Positions 37,455 to 47,767 of a stretch of DNA of 64,000 bases are shown here, piece by piece (the first letter of the stretch is position 1; every line of letters begins with the position of its first letter). A program made the position numbers and the translations under genes. The stretch is taken from contig CAVORH010000006.1 of assembly GCA_963698565.1 (NCBI GenBank), forward strand, positions 124,001 through 188,000. Reading direction: 5' to 3'. The notes beneath the pieces are model-generated. The model worked only from the letters and a program-made list of their open reading frames with translations. It did not search any database and was not told the DNA's origin. The stretch is from Sva-07 sp963698565 (GTDB taxonomy: Bacteria; Actinomycetota; Acidimicrobiia; Acidimicrobiales; Ilumatobacteraceae).

Positions 37455-38122
37455 GGGCGATGCCGCCAACGCACCAGCTGCTCGCGAAGCCAATCGGCGA
37501 CCGGCCGTGCTCCGTCCGCGTCGACCAACGACGTCGGGATCACCGGCCGCCCGTCGCGACGCTCGCCGGCCTCACGCAGCATCATCGCCACGTCGGAACC
37601 GACGTAGGGCGCGAGGTCGACCTTGTTGATCACCAGCAGATCGGCGAGGGCCACGCCGGGGCCGCCCTTGCGCGGAATGTCGTCGCCCCCGGCCGTGTCG
37701 ATCACGAAGACCTGGACGTCGACGAGTCCACGGCTGAAGATCGCGGTCAGGTTGTCGCCACCCGACTCGACCAGCGTCACGTCGACCGGATGGTGTCGTG
37801 CCTCCATCCGCTCGACGGCGTCGAGGTTGGCGGCGATGTCGTCACGGATGGCCGTGTGCGGGCAGCAGCCGGTCTCCACCGCCTCGATCCGGTCGGCCGG
37901 GAGCACGCCCGCCTCGCGCAGGGCGTTCGCGTCCTCGGACGTGAAGATGTCGTTGGTGACGACCACCAGCGACAGCTCGGCGCGCAGCAACCGACAGAGC
38001 GATCCGACCAGGGTCGTCTTGCCGCTCCCGACCGGACCGCCGATTCCGATCCGCAACGGGCGATCGAGCCCCGGGCGCCGCGGCGATCGGCTCGTTGCGA
38101 ACGAGGTCGACGGGGATGTCAT
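37451..38122 (-). CDS. ureG: Urease accessory GTPase UreG
   Basis: 223 residues, intact. The P-loop is GGPVGSGKTTL. The nickel-binding CPH is in VETGCCPHTAIRDD. Also present: ESGGDNLTAIFS and the G4-like INKVDLAPYVG. It delivers nickel to the urease active site by a GTP-dependent switch. The ATG at 38122 leaves a 31-base gap to ureF. It is well conserved and unbroken, marking the left margin of the frameshift-rich tract. Confidence 0.95.
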   Translation of the reverse strand: MTSPSTSFATSRSPRRPGLDRPLRIGIGGPVGSGKTTLVGSLCRLLRAELSLVVVTNDIFTSEDANALREAGVLPADRIEAVETGCCPHTAIRDDIAANLDAVERMEARHHPVDVTLVESGGDNLTAIFSRGLVDVQVFVIDTAGGDDIPRKGGPGVALADLLVINKVDLAPYVGSDVAMMLREAGERRDGRPVIPTSLVDADGARPVADWLREQLVRWRHRP

Positions 38123-38153
38123 GGGGCGGCATGGGCGGTCACCTTCTGGAGGG

Positions 38154-38842
38154 TCATGCGACGAACAGGCGGGCGTCTCGACGGCCGTGGTCCTCGCCGA
38201 GGATCTCGGTCAGGGAGCCACCGACCGAGGGCAGGTCGGCCGGGTCGGCGGTCGCCCAGCACGAGACCGACTCGGCGGTCGGCGGGCGGATGCATCGACT
38301 TGGCCACTGCGGCCAGCTCGATCGGGTCGAGCCCAAGCAGGCGGACGGCGGCCGTGGTCGTCGCGGTCGCCGTGTGATGCAGCGCGATGACCGCTGCGTC
38401 GGCGGGATCGCCACCCGCGGCAGCGACGACGGCGCCGAGCACGATCGGCTGGTGGGGGCCGCCGTGTGCGCCAGCCGCGGCCTCCACCGCATCGACTCGA
38501 CCAGATCGGGCGGGCCGCACGCACGAAGTGGCGGCCGAGGCGCCGGCTCGTGGCGCGGAGATGCGGCGACGGCGTCCTGGCGTCGTACTCCTGGTCGAGC
38601 AGTCCGAAGCGCGTCGCCGTCGCGTGCTGGTCCAGAGCGCGCCACGCAGCTGCCACACGCGGCGGCAGCGAACGCAGCGTCGACGACGACCGGTCGTCGC
38701 GAGGCGCGCCGAGCAGGTACCGCTCGAGCGTCGCGACGTCGGTGATGTCCCCGACGTCGACCGCGGCCTCGACACCGGCCGACCACGAGTGTCCACCGGC
38801 CGGGAAGCGGCCGTCCGCGAGCAGCAACAGGTCGGGGCTCAT
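38154..38842 (-). CDS. ureF: Urease accessory protein UreF (about two frameshifts)
   Basis: About 230 residues. It starts ATG 38842 with LLLLADGRFPAGGHSWSAGVEAAVD (ends LLLLADGRF, GVEAAVD), the UreF signature. The frame changes near 38510 (after HFVRAARP) and near 38280 (after ADRRVGLVLG), and ends TEILGEDHGRRDARLFVA. It acts as GTPase-activating partner of UreG in nickel insertion. Total length is normal once the shifts are corrected. Confidence 0.78.
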
Positions 38843-38852
38843 CGATCGGAGG

Positions 38853-40569
38853 TCAGAAGAGGAAGTAGCGCTGCGCCATCGGCAGCACCTCGGCCGGTTC
38901 CTCGACGACGAGTTCGCCGTCGATGCGCACCGCGAACGTGTCGGGCTCGATCTGGATGTCGGGCGTCGCGTCGTTGCGCGACCATGTCGGCCTTGCCGAC
39001 CGACCGGGTGTCGCTCGACGGCGACCAGTCGCCGTTCGACGTTCAGCCGGTCGGCGCAGACCGTCGTCGAGCGCGGCCTGCGCGACGAACGCCACCGACA
39101 GGCCCGGCGCCACCCCGGGAGCGGCGCCGAACATCGGCCGCGGCAGCTGCGGCTGCGGCGTCGGGATCGAGGCGTTGGCGTCGCCCATCGTGGCCCAGGC
39201 GATCATGCCGCCCTTGACCACCACGTGCGGGACGGCACCCCGAAGAACGCCGGGTCCCACAGCACGAGGTCGGCGAGCTTGCCGACCTCGACCGAGCCGA
39301 CCTCGCCGTCGAGCCCGTGCGCGATCGCCGGGCAGATCGTGTACTTGGCGACGTAGCGCGTGCGCGCGGGTTGTCGGCCGGCGCCGTCACCGGGGAGCGA
39401 ACCGCGCCGGACGCTTCATCACGTGCGCGGTCTGCCAGGTGCGCAGCACGACCTCGCCGATGCGACCCATCGCCTGCGAGTCCGAGCCGATCATCGAGAT
39501 CGCACCGAGGTCGTGGAGGATGTCCTCGGCGGCGATCGTCGACGGCCGGATGCGGCTCTCGGCGAACGCGAGGTCCTCGGGCACCGCCGGGTTGAGGTGG
39601 TGGCAGACCATCAGCATGTCGAGGTGCTCGTCGACGGTGTTGACCGTGTGCGGCCGGGTCGGATTGGTCGACGACGGCAGCACGTTCGGGTGCGACGCGA
39701 CGGTCATGATGTCCGGTGCGTGCCCGCCGCCCGCGCCCTCGGTGTGGAACGTGTGGATCGACCGCCCGGCGATCGCGCCGAGCGTGCTCTCGACGTAGCC
39801 GGCCTCGTTGAGCGTGTCGGTGTGGATCGCGACCTGCACGCCCGACGCGTCGGCCACGCGGAGGCAGGCGTCGATCGCCGCCGGGGTCGTGCCCCAGTCC
39901 TCGTGCAGCTTGAACCCGACGGCGCCGGCGCGCAGCTGCTCCCACATCGCCGTCGTCGTCGACGGTGTTGCCCTTGCCGAGCAGTGCGACGTTGACCGGC
40001 CAGTGGTCGAGGGCCTCGAGCATCCGCTCGAGGTGCCAGGCGCCGCGTGACCGTGGTCGCCTTGGTGCCCTCGGCGGGTCCGGTGCCGCCGCCGATGATC
40101 GTGGTGATGCCCGCTGCCGAGCGCCTCGTCGAGCAGCTGCGGGCAGATCAGGTGGACGTGGCAGTCGATCGCGCCGGCGGTGAGGATGCGGCCGTTGCCG
40201 GCCATGATCTCGGTCGACGGGCCGATCACGAGCGCGGGGTCGACGCCGTCCATCGTGTCGGGGTTGCCGGCCTTGCCGATGCCGACGATGCGACCGTCGC
40301 GGACACCGATGTCGGCCTTCACGACGCCCCAGTGGTCGAGGACGATCGCCCCGGTGATCACGAGGTCGGGGGCGCCCTCGGCGCGCGGTGCGCGTCGACT
40401 GGCCCATCGACTCGCGGATCACCTTGCCGCCGCCGAACACCACCTCGTCGCCGCCGACGCAGCGGTCCTCGGTGACCTCGATCCACAGGTCGGTGTCGGC
40501 GAGGCGGATCCGGTCGCCGGCGGTCGGCCCGTACAGGTTCCGGTAGCGGGCCCGGTCGATGAAGCTCAT
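38853..40569 (-). CDS. ureC: Urease alpha subunit (several frameshifts)
   Basis: About 572 residues after correction, the usual UreC length. It starts MSFIDRARYRNLYGPTAGDRIRL (cited by ends MSFIDRARY, GDRIRL). Nickel and active-site regions follow: AIDCHVHLICPQ (HxH), GAVGFKLHEDWGTTP (the lysine carbamylated in ureases), HTDTLNEAGYVE, HTEGAGGGHAPD, and CHHL. It ends MAQRYFLF. Frames change at several places, notably near 40390, 40085, 39960, 39380, 39240 and 39050. Urease hydrolyses urea to ammonia and carbamate. It overlaps ureB by ATGA. Confidence 0.88.
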
Positions 40570-40910
40570 GGCGCCTCCTCGGCGTCGCTGCGATCGTCGG
40601 GTCGAGTGGCCCACCGACGGCGCCGCGGAAGCCGGGGATCGACCCGGGCGCCGACGAACGGGACGAGGTCGACGTCGAGTGCGATGCCCGGCTCGAACCG
40701 GACCGCGGTACCGGCGGGGATGTCGAGGCGCTGGCCGTGCGCGGCGTGCGCGGTCGAAGACGAGCGCCGGGTTGGCCTCGGCGAAGTGATAGTGCGAACC
40801 GACCTGGATCGGCCGGTCGCCGCCGTTCTCGACGCGCAGCCGCAGCACCGGTCGACCGGCGTTGATCTCGATCGGGTCGTCCGGGCCCGGCGACTCTCGC
40901 CCGGGATCAC
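40566..40910 (-). CDS. ureB: Urease beta subunit (frameshifted)
   Basis: About 114 residues. It starts with GTG 40910 (MIPGES), the family start, then LRLRVENGGDRPIQVGSHYHF, EANPALVFDRA and RLDIPAGTAVRFEPG. Two frame changes (near 40880 and 40750) are compensated in length. It is a structural subunit of the urease trimer. It overlaps ureA (GTGA) and ureC (ATGA). Confidence 0.85.
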   Translation of the reverse strand: MIPGESRRARTTRSRSTPVDRCCGCASRTAATGRSRSVRTITSPRPTRRSSSTAHAAHGQRLDIPAGTAVRFEPGIALDVDLVPFVGARVDPRLPRRRRWATRPDDRSDAEEAP

Positions 40911-41217
40911 GGCGCCGACCCGATCGGATCGTGGAGCGTGACGAGCTTGGTGCCGTCGGGGAACGTCGCTTCGACCTGCACCTCGTGGATCATCTCGGCG
41001 ACGCCGTCCATCACGTCGTCGCGGGTCAGCACGTGGCGACCCGCCTCCATCAGGTCGGCCACCCGTCGGCCGTCGCGGCCGCTTCGAGCACCCAGTCGGT
41101 GAGGATGGCGACGGCCTCGGGGTGGTTGAGCTGCAGCCCGCGGTCGCGACGGTCGCGGGCCACGTCGGCGGCGACGTGGATCATCAGCCGTTCCTGTTCG
41201 TGTGGGCTGAGTCGCAT
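40907..41217 (-). CDS. ureA: Urease gamma subunit (one frameshift)
   Basis: About 100 residues, normal for UreA. MRLSPHEQERLMIHVAADVARDR start (ends MRLSPHEQ, VARDR), NHPEAVAILTDWVLEAA, then after a frame change near 41055 the C-terminal part with LMEAGRHVLTRDDVMDGV, VQVEATFPDGTKLVTLHDPI. First gene of the ureABCFGD operon; 38 bases after the formamidase stop. Confidence 0.86.
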
Positions 41218-41255
41218 CGGGCTCGCTTGATCGGTCGCGCTGGGGACTGGGGCGG

Positions 41256-42300
41256 TCAGCGGCCGAGCAGATCGTGCGCCGACCGCCGCGTGACAGCCGA
41301 CCGTACCGTCGACCACCTGGGTGATGCCGAGGTCGACGGCCACCGAGGCCAGCGAGTACGCCTCGTCGAGGCTGAAGCCGCCCCGGTCGACGAGCAGCTC
41401 GAGCATCTGCTCGGCGGCCATCGCCATCGCCTCGTCGAGCCCGTCACCGAAGCCGTGGGTGTAAGAGGTGGGTGCCGGTGTCGAGCAGCGGCGCGGTGAC
41501 CGGCACGTCGGACGCGAGCGACAGCCGGAGGCGCACGTCGAGCGACGCCTCGATCGCCGTGCCGCAGATCTCGCCGTCACCCTGCGCGAAGTGCGGGTCG
41601 CCGACGTAGAACCCGGCACCTTCGGTGGAACACGGGGTAGTAGACGGTCGCGCCGGGGCCGAAGCGCCAGTTGTCGACGTTGCCGCCGAACACGCCGGGC
41701 GGGATGCTGCTGAGTCGCTCGATCGTCGTTCGGGGCGACACCCATCACGCCGAGGTGCGGGCGCACCGGCACCTCGACCGTGCGGCCGAACGGCTCGCGG
41801 CGTCGCGGGGTCGGGCTCGGAGATCACGCCGGGCACGTCGTACAGCTCGAGCGCGGTGAAGTCGAAGCCGAACATCGGGCGGGCGGTCGACGGGAACCGT
41901 GCCGTCGGCGGGCGGGTCGACCAGCTCGTAGATCGTGATGCGCTCCTTGCCCATCCGCTCGTAGAACAGCCCCCAGTTCGCGGCACAGTTCGAGCCGTAC
42001 GGCAGCCGCGGCCGCATCGTCGAGCAGCTCGACGCGCAGCGTGTCGCCGGGCTGCGCGCCGCGGACGTCGATCGGCCCGGTCATGATGTGCACGCCGGGT
42101 GCGCGGTCGGATTCGGGGATCCCGTCCCAGATCGCTCGGATGCCGTCGTCCATCAGCAGGTCCGGGGCGTCGCCGGAGTGATGGGTGACCGCCTCGATCG
42201 TCGGTTCGGTCCCGGGATCGACCTCGAGCACGGCGGGTTCGGCCTGGTCGAGGTAGCCCCAGAAGCAGTGGTCGGGAGTGGCCACGAGTCGCTCGCTCAT
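41256..42300 (-). CDS. Acetamidase/formamidase family protein (several frameshifts)
   Basis: About 345 residues. It starts MSERLVATPDHCFWGYLDQAEPAVL (ends MSERLVATPD, EPAVL). Family blocks: HHSGDAPDLLMDDGI, IMTGPIDVRGAQPGDTLRVEL, GDGEICGTAIEASLDV, and QVVDGTVGCH at the C-terminus. The family (FmdA/AmdA) hydrolyses formamide or acetamide to the acid and ammonia. Frame changes occur near 42010, 41890, 41800, 41740, 41640, 41460 and 41290. Its ATG is 2 bases from an operator copy, so it heads the formamidase-urease unit. Confidence 0.8.
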
Positions 42301-43108
42301 TGGTCTGACCATAAGACCACTCCGTGAACGGCGTGTTTCCGACAGGTCACGGTCCGGCTCGGCACCGTCGCGCGTACGTCAGCCCAGAGGCCGAGCAGCC
42401 GGCCGGCGAGGAAGAGCGCGGCGACGACCATGAAGATCCGCACGAGTTGCTCGCCGCCGCGCACGGCGAGCTTGGCACCGAACCAGCCGCCGGCCATGAA
42501 CCCGGCCGCGAGCACGAGCGCCGGCACCCACACGACGTCGCCCTGGACGATGAACACCGGCAGGGCGAAGAGCGTGACGACGAGGTTGACCAGCACCTTG
42601 ACGTTGTTGGCCGTGACCAGGTCGTAGCCGGCGCGGGTCGAGCGCGGCGAGCAGCACGAGGCCGACACCGGCCTGGAACGCCCCGCCGTAGAACCCGATC
42701 CGGAAGACCACGGTCACCCAGGCGGCCACGGCTCGACGTCGAGCTTCGGCTTCGGCTTGAGGATCGTCAGGATCACGATCGGGATCATGAGGAAGCCGAA
42801 GACCGTCTCGAAGGTGTCGTCGGCGAGCTGGCTGATCGTGAACGACCCGATGAGCGAGCCGATCACCGTCGGGACGAGCACCCTGCCGGCGCCGCTGATG
42901 TCGGTCGCCTTCGAGCGGCGGAACGACGCGACGGCCGCGGCGCTGGAGGTGAGGATGCCGACGCGGTTCGAGCCGTTGGCCTGGTTGCCGGGCACACCGG
43001 CGAGTACGAGCAGCGGCACGGTCAGCGCCGAGCCGCCGCCGGCCATCGTGTTGATGATCCCCGCAGCAGCCCGCCGACGACGAGCAGCAGCGCCTCCCAC
43101 CACGTCAC
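42297..43108 (-). CDS. TSUP (TauE/SafE-like) anion exporter (frameshifted)
   Basis: About 265 residues, eight predicted membrane helices. It starts GTG 43108 (VTWWEALLLVVGGLL), then GIINTMAGGGSALTVPLLVLAG (ends GIINTMAG, LLVLAG), the TSUP signature, SNRVGILTSS, and the second half FRIGFYGGAFQAGVG, ANNVKVLVNLVV, GGWFGAKLAVRGGEQ. Frames change near 43055, 42725 and 42645. The family exports sulfite, sulfoacetate or other organic anions, perhaps removing a pathway by-product. The annotated end runs into the operator and overlaps the formamidase start; an earlier true stop is possible. Confidence 0.78.
42302..42318 (-). promoter_or_regulatory. Operator motif, copy 2
   Basis: The minus strand carries the consensus with one mismatch (plus strand GGTCTGACCATAAGACC). 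It lies 2-18 bases before the formamidase ATG and contains TGGTCTGACCA. Confidence 0.75.
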
Positions 43109-44565
43109 GAGGCTCGGCCCGAGCGCACCAGTCCGGGATCCGAGCCCGTCACAGGATCGGGTATTTGGCCCGATCCGGGAGGCCCAGCGGTGACGATCGC
43201 TTCGCCGAGCACCTGCGCCTCGGACCACAGTGCCTCTTCGTCGATCGTGGTCATCCGGAAGTCCTCGACCACGACGGCGCCGTCGACCACGACGGTGTGG
43301 ACACCGCGACCGTCGGCCGACCAGACCAACTGGTTCATCACGTTGTGCAGCGGCCGCCACTCGGGACGGTCGGTGTCGTGCAACACCAGGTCGGCGCGCT
43401 TGCCGACCTCGAGCGAGCCGATCTCGTCCTGCATCCCGATCGAGCGGGCACCGCCGAGGGTGGCCATCTCGTAGGCCTTCTCGGCGGGAAACATCTGCGG
43501 GTCCATCCGCCCGTCCTTGAACAGCCCGGCGACGAGGTAGGTGGCGCGCATCAGGTCGGAGTAGTTCGAGGCGTTGTTGCCGTCGGTGCCGATCGACACG
43601 TTGATCCCCCGCTGGACCATCTCGGGCATCTTGCCGATCTGCGTGACGCCGTAGCTCACCTTGAGCGCCGTGGTCGGGCAGTGCGCAACGCTCGTTCCCT
43701 TCGCGGCCATCACGTCGAGTTCGCTGTCGTCGACGTGCACGCAGTGCGTCATGCAGACGTCGTCGGCCAGCACCCCGATCTCGTCGAGGTGCACCATCGG
43801 TCGCTGGCCGAACTCGGCGATGAATCCATCGGGGTCGATCTTGGCCGGCGACATGTGGAAGCTCATGCCCACGTCGTGTTCGTCGGCGAGCGCCCGAGCG
43901 GCCTTCCAGAGTGGATCGGAACACGTCGTGTGTCCAACGACGGTCGACCACGCGCCGAGCCGACCGTCGGCGGCGGTGCGGTACCGCTCGAGTTGGTCCT
44001 GCAGACGGGCGATCGCCTCGTCGGTGTTCTGCTTGTAGACGTCGGGCTCCGGCGGCAGGTCCCACACCCACGCACCGACCTTGCCCCGGATACCGATCGG
44101 GGTGAGCGCGTCGATCACCTCGTCGAGGAAACGGATCGTGCCCGCCTCCAGGAAGGTGGTCGTGCCGCTGCGGAGCATCTCGACCGCCGCGAGCTGCGCC
44201 GAGCATCGCTCGTCGGGCGCCTCGTCGTGCGGCGTAGAGGTTGGTGAGCCACACGAAGACGTTCTCCTCGAACGGGGTGTCGTCGGGGACGAACCACGGG
44301 TCAGCGGCTCACCGGTGATGTGGATGTGCGTGTTGATCATCCCCGGCGTCAACACGAAACGGTCGCCGCCGAGACGGCGCGCCGGGAGGAACCGTTGCTC
44401 GAGGTCGGCGGTCTTGCCGACGGCCACGATCACGCCGTCGTGGACGGCGACCGAGCCGCGGTGGATGATGTCGCGGGTCTCGTTCATCGTGACGACGTAC
44501 CAGGCGTCGATCAACAGGTCGACGGCGACGGGGGTGGTGGTTGATCGGTTGTCGGTGGAGGTCAT
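43105..44565 (-). CDS. Amidohydrolase of the SsnA/ATZ-TRZ type (compensated frameshifts)
   Basis: 486 residues. It is a metal-dependent deaminase or chlorohydrolase-like enzyme. Metal ligands: HIH in GMINTHIHITGEPL, His in DVGMSFHMSP, HCVHVDD, and the Asp in SIGTDGNNASN. The C-terminal composite-domain piece GKRADLVLHDTD is also present. The stretch 44225-44290 reads in a shifted frame and returns, so a deletion and an insertion cancel. The other frame there gives the expected FEENVFVWLTNLYAA. It would remove an amino or other leaving group from a nitrogen heterocycle. Confidence 0.85.
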   Translation of the reverse strand: MTSTDNRSTTTPVAVDLLIDAWYVVTMNETRDIIHRGSVAVHDGVIVAVGKTADLEQRFLPARRLGGDRFVLTPGMINTHIHITGEPLTRGSSPTTPRSRRTSSCGSPTSTPHDEAPDERCSAQLAAVEMLRSGTTTFLEAGTIRFLDEVIDALTPIGIRGKVGAWVWDLPPEPDVYKQNTDEAIARLQDQLERYRTAADGRLGAWSTVVGHTTCSDPLWKAARALADEHDVGMSFHMSPAKIDPDGFIAEFGQRPMVHLDEIGVLADDVCMTHCVHVDDSELDVMAAKGTSVAHCPTTALKVSYGVTQIGKMPEMVQRGINVSIGTDGNNASNYSDLMRATYLVAGLFKDGRMDPQMFPAEKAYEMATLGGARSIGMQDEIGSLEVGKRADLVLHDTDRPEWRPLHNVMNQLVWSADGRGVHTVVVDGAVVVEDFRMTTIDEEALWSEAQVLGEAIVTAGPPGSGQIPDPVTGSDPGLVRSGRAS

Positions 44566-45669
44566 GAGTCAACGCTTTCGTGTGGTCCGGACGGATGGGT
44601 GGTTTCGAGGCGACGAAGGCTTCCTGGAAGCCGATCGGTTCGATGAGGCGGACGGCTTCGAAGCCGGCCGTTCGGAGACGGTCGGCCACGTCGCCGTAGC
44701 TGAGCGCTTCGCCGTGCACCGTGCTCGCCATCATCGTCACGCCCATCATCAGGGCGTGTCCGGCGAGCGAGCGCTGACGGTCGGCGAAGTAGTCCGACAG
44801 CACGACGCGCCCGCCCGGCTCGAGCGCCCGGAACGCACGGTCGATCAGACCCCCCGCTCGTTCGGCGCCCTCGGCTCGACAGATGTGGCCGAGCACCACC
44901 AGGTCGTAGTGGTCGGCCTCGAGCTCGATCTCGTGGAAGTCGCCCGGGCGGAGCTCGACCCGGTCGGACAGCTCGCGCTCGGTCAGCTTGCGCGGCGGCG
45001 ACGTCGATCACGCCCGGCAGGTCGTTGACCACTGCGGTGGCCTCGGGGTTCGCCGTCAGGATCGCCGTCGCCCACGGGGCCCCACCGGCACCGAGTTCGA
45101 GCACCCTCGGCGCGTCGAGCGCCGAGTAGCGGATGAAGCGGTCGGCACGACCTGCCATCCGCGAAATCGTCGTGAACGTTCCCTCGACCAGCGGCACGTA
45201 GAAGGCCACCGGGTCGTCGTCGACCGGGGCGGCGGGGCGCCCGGTGCGCACGGTCTCGGTGAGTTGCTGCCAGTTGCTGAGCGGCCCCGGTGACACCGGT
45301 ACGAGTGCGCTCATCGACGCCGCACCGTCGGTGGTCAGATAGCGGCGAGCGGTGTCGTTCAGTTCGAATCGCCCGAAACGCTGATCGAGGAGGTGCGTGG
45401 CGACGACACCCTCGAGCAGCGTCGTGAGGTGCGGTGCCGAGACGCCGAGATCGTCGGCGAGCTCGGCACCCGTCGAAGGGCCCGAGTCGTTCGAGCGCGT
45501 CGAAGACACCGAGTTCGATCGCCGAGACGAGCACGTGGAACCGGCCGTAGCCCTCGATGACATCCCACACGGGCGCGGCGGGGGGCGGCTTGTAGTCGGT
45601 GAACGGTCGACCGGTACGGGCGATCGTGTGGGTCGTCTTGAGTTCCGGATAGGCGGCGTCGCGCATCAC
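44562..45669 (-). CDS. SAM-dependent methyltransferase, O-methyltransferase type (frameshifts)
   Basis: About 365 residues. An N-terminal winged-helix dimerisation part (IELGVFDALERLGP, ELADDLGVSAPHLTTLLEG) is followed by the SAM-binding glycine-rich loop VLELGAGGAPWATAIL and the C-terminal EPGGRVVLSDYFADR, EALSYGDVADRL. Frames change near 45475, 44945 and 44590. The family methylates hydroxyl groups of small molecules. In a degradative cluster, a role in detoxifying or reversing a demethylation is conceivable; this is inference. It overlaps both neighbours. Confidence 0.78.
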
Positions 45670-46694
45670 GGTCGCAGCACGATCTTGCCGATCACATCGT
45701 TGGCTTCGAGACGTTTGTGGGCCGCCGCGGCATCGCCGAGCGGATACTGCTCGTCGATCGCCGCGGTGAAGTCGCCGGCACAGTACGCCTGCCAGGTCGG
45801 ACCGAACTCCTCAGGCGGATACGGATCGGAACCGAGGATGTTGGTGCCCCTGTGGAACACGTAGCCGAGACTGGGAATCGTCGCCTCGTCGCCGCTGGTG
45901 TTGCCGCAGCAGACCAGCCGCCCACCGGGGGCGATGCGCAACACCGACGGCGCGAAGAGCGCATACCGACATGGTCGAGCACGATCGACGCCGCGTCCGT
46001 CGGTGACCTCGCGAGCCCGCGGTGACGTCGCCGGTGCGATTGTTGAGCACGTGGGTGGCGCCGACTGCTTCGGCCAGCGCCAGCTTGTCGGTGTACCCGC
46101 CGGTTGCGAGCACCGTCGCACCGGCCTCCACGGCGAGTTGGATCGCCGCGACCGACACCCCACTCCGGCCGCGTGGATCAGCACGGTCTCGCCCTCGGCG
46201 AGTTCGCCGACAGGAAAGAGTGCGTGTGACGCGGTGAGGAAGCAGGTCGGGAACGTGGCGGCGTGCTCGATCGGTACGTCGTCGGGGACGGGGTACACAT
46301 GGCTCGCGGGCACGAGACAAAGTTCGGCGTAGCCACCGGCGACGGTGCCACCGATGACGCCGAGTTCGCCGTAGAGGTCGCCCATGCCTGCGAGCTTCGA
46401 GCGGTCGTCGACGCCGGCGAGCGACGGATCGACCACCACTCGGTCGCCGATTGCGACGTCGGTGACGTCGGCGCCGACCTCGATCACCGTGCCGGCGACA
46501 TCCATCCCGGCCGTGTGCGGCAGCGTGTAGCCGGGGAGCGTGTAGTAGCCCGCCCGCTGGACGAGATCGAGACGGTTGAGCGCACAGGCCTCGACGCCGA
46601 CGACCACGTCGACCGGACCGGGCTCGGGGTCGGCGACGTCGCGGTACTCCAGGACCTCGACGCTGCCGTGCTCGTCGTAGTTGACTGCCTTCAT
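45666..46694 (-). CDS. Zinc-binding dehydrogenase / quinone oxidoreductase (compensated frameshifts)
   Basis: About 342 residues of the medium-chain dehydrogenase superfamily. MKAVNYDEHGSVEVLEYRDV start (ends MKAVNY, EYRDV), ACALNRLDLVQRAGYY, PHTAGMDVAGTVIEVG, then the nucleotide-binding half, which is shifted between about 46165 and 45970 and returns to frame. Corrected, it has GSGVSVAAIQLA and ATVLATGG. Near the end: GRLVCCGNTSGDEA. The absence of the structural-zinc cysteines suggests the quinone oxidoreductase-like group. It would oxidise or reduce an alcohol, aldehyde or enone intermediate. Confidence 0.82.
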   Translation of the reverse strand: MKAVNYDEHGSVEVLEYRDVADPEPGPVDVVVGVEACALNRLDLVQRAGYYTLPGYTLPHTAGMDVAGTVIEVGADVTDVAIGDRVVVDPSLAGVDDRSKLAGMGDLYGELGVIGGTVAGGYAELCLVPASHVYPVPDDVPIEHAATFPTCFLTASHALFPVGELAEGETVLIHAAGVGCRSRRSNSPWRPVRRCSQPAGTPTSWRWPKQSAPPTCSTIAPATSPRAREVTDGRGVDRARPCRYALFAPSVLRIAPGGRLVCCGNTSGDEATIPSLGYVFHRGTNILGSDPYPPEEFGPTWQAYCAGDFTAAIDEQYPLGDAAAAHKRLEANDVIGKIVLRP

Positions 46695-47748
46695 CGGGTG
46701 CCTCCGGTGGTGGATTGGGGGGTGGGACGGGAGACGAGTCGTCGCCGGGCGGTCGTCGGACAGGCCCTGGTGGGCTCCGGCCGCGGTCGGCGACGTTGAG
46801 GTCGTACCGGTTCGACGACGCCGTCGATCGCGTCGAGCACATCGTTCGACAACGTCACGTCGGCAACGGCGAGCAGATCGTCGAGCTGTTCCTCGGTGCG
46901 AGGGCCGATCAGCGCCGAGGTGACCGCAGGGTGCTCGACCGCCCAACCGAGTGCGAGCTGCGCGCCGAGCGTCGACCCGGCGTCGTCGGCGATGCGCTGC
47001 AACTGCTCGACCGCAGCGTGCTTGCGGGCGTTCTGACCGTCGAAGTGATCGGGGTTGGTCATGGCCCGCGAGCCGGCGGGAGCCGCCCTGGTACTTCCCG
47101 GTGAGCCAGCCGCCCGCCAACGGGCTCCCAACGAGCACCCCGAGGCCGTGGCGCTCGCACATGGGCAGCACGACACGTTCGATCCCACGGGCGAGGATCA
47201 AGTAGGGCGGCTGCTCGGTGTGTGGCCCGGCGACGCGGCGCCGATCGGCGACCCAGCGGGTCTCGACGATCTCCTCGGCCGGGAAGGTCGACGTGCCCCA
47301 GGCGAGGATCTTGCCTACCGCGAACCAGGTCGGTCAGCGCATCGATCGTCTCGGCGATGTCGGTCGCCGGGTCGGGACGATGCACCTGGTAGAGGTCGAT
47401 GCGGTCGGTGTCGAGCCGGCGCAGGCTGCCCTCGACCGCGGTGCGGATCCAGCGGCGGGAGTTTCCCCGTTGGTTGCGGTCGTCGCCCATCGGGTTGTGG
47501 AACTTGGTGGCGAGCACGACGTCGTCACGGCGTCCGCGCAGCGCATCGCCGACGATCTCCTCGCTCTCACCGAAGGCGTAGACGTCGGCGGTGTCGACGA
47601 GGTTGATGCCAGCGTCGAGCGCTCGGTGCACGATGCGCGCACAGGCATCGCGATCGGTGTTCCCCCATGCCCCCAGCACCATCGTGCCGAGCCCGAGCGT
47701 CGACACCTGGATGCCGGTGCGGCCGAGCGTGCGGTACTGCATGGTCAT
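46691..47748 (-). CDS. Aldo/keto reductase (frameshifts)
   Basis: About 345 residues. It starts MTMQYRTLGRTGIQVSTLGLG (ends MTMQYRTLG, STLGLG). Catalytic Asp-Tyr region: VDTADVYAFGESEEIVG; Lys in LATKFHNPMG; His in DLYQVHRPDPATDI. C-terminal ALGWAVEHPAVTSALIGPR is the NADPH-binding part. Frames change near 47315, 47070 and 46800. Related to YajO/YhdN-like AKRs. Carbonyl reduction with NADPH is expected. The corrected C-terminus (DLNVADRG) overlaps the following dehydrogenase gene. Confidence 0.82.
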
Positions 47749-47767
47749 CGCAACGGCTCCGATCGGT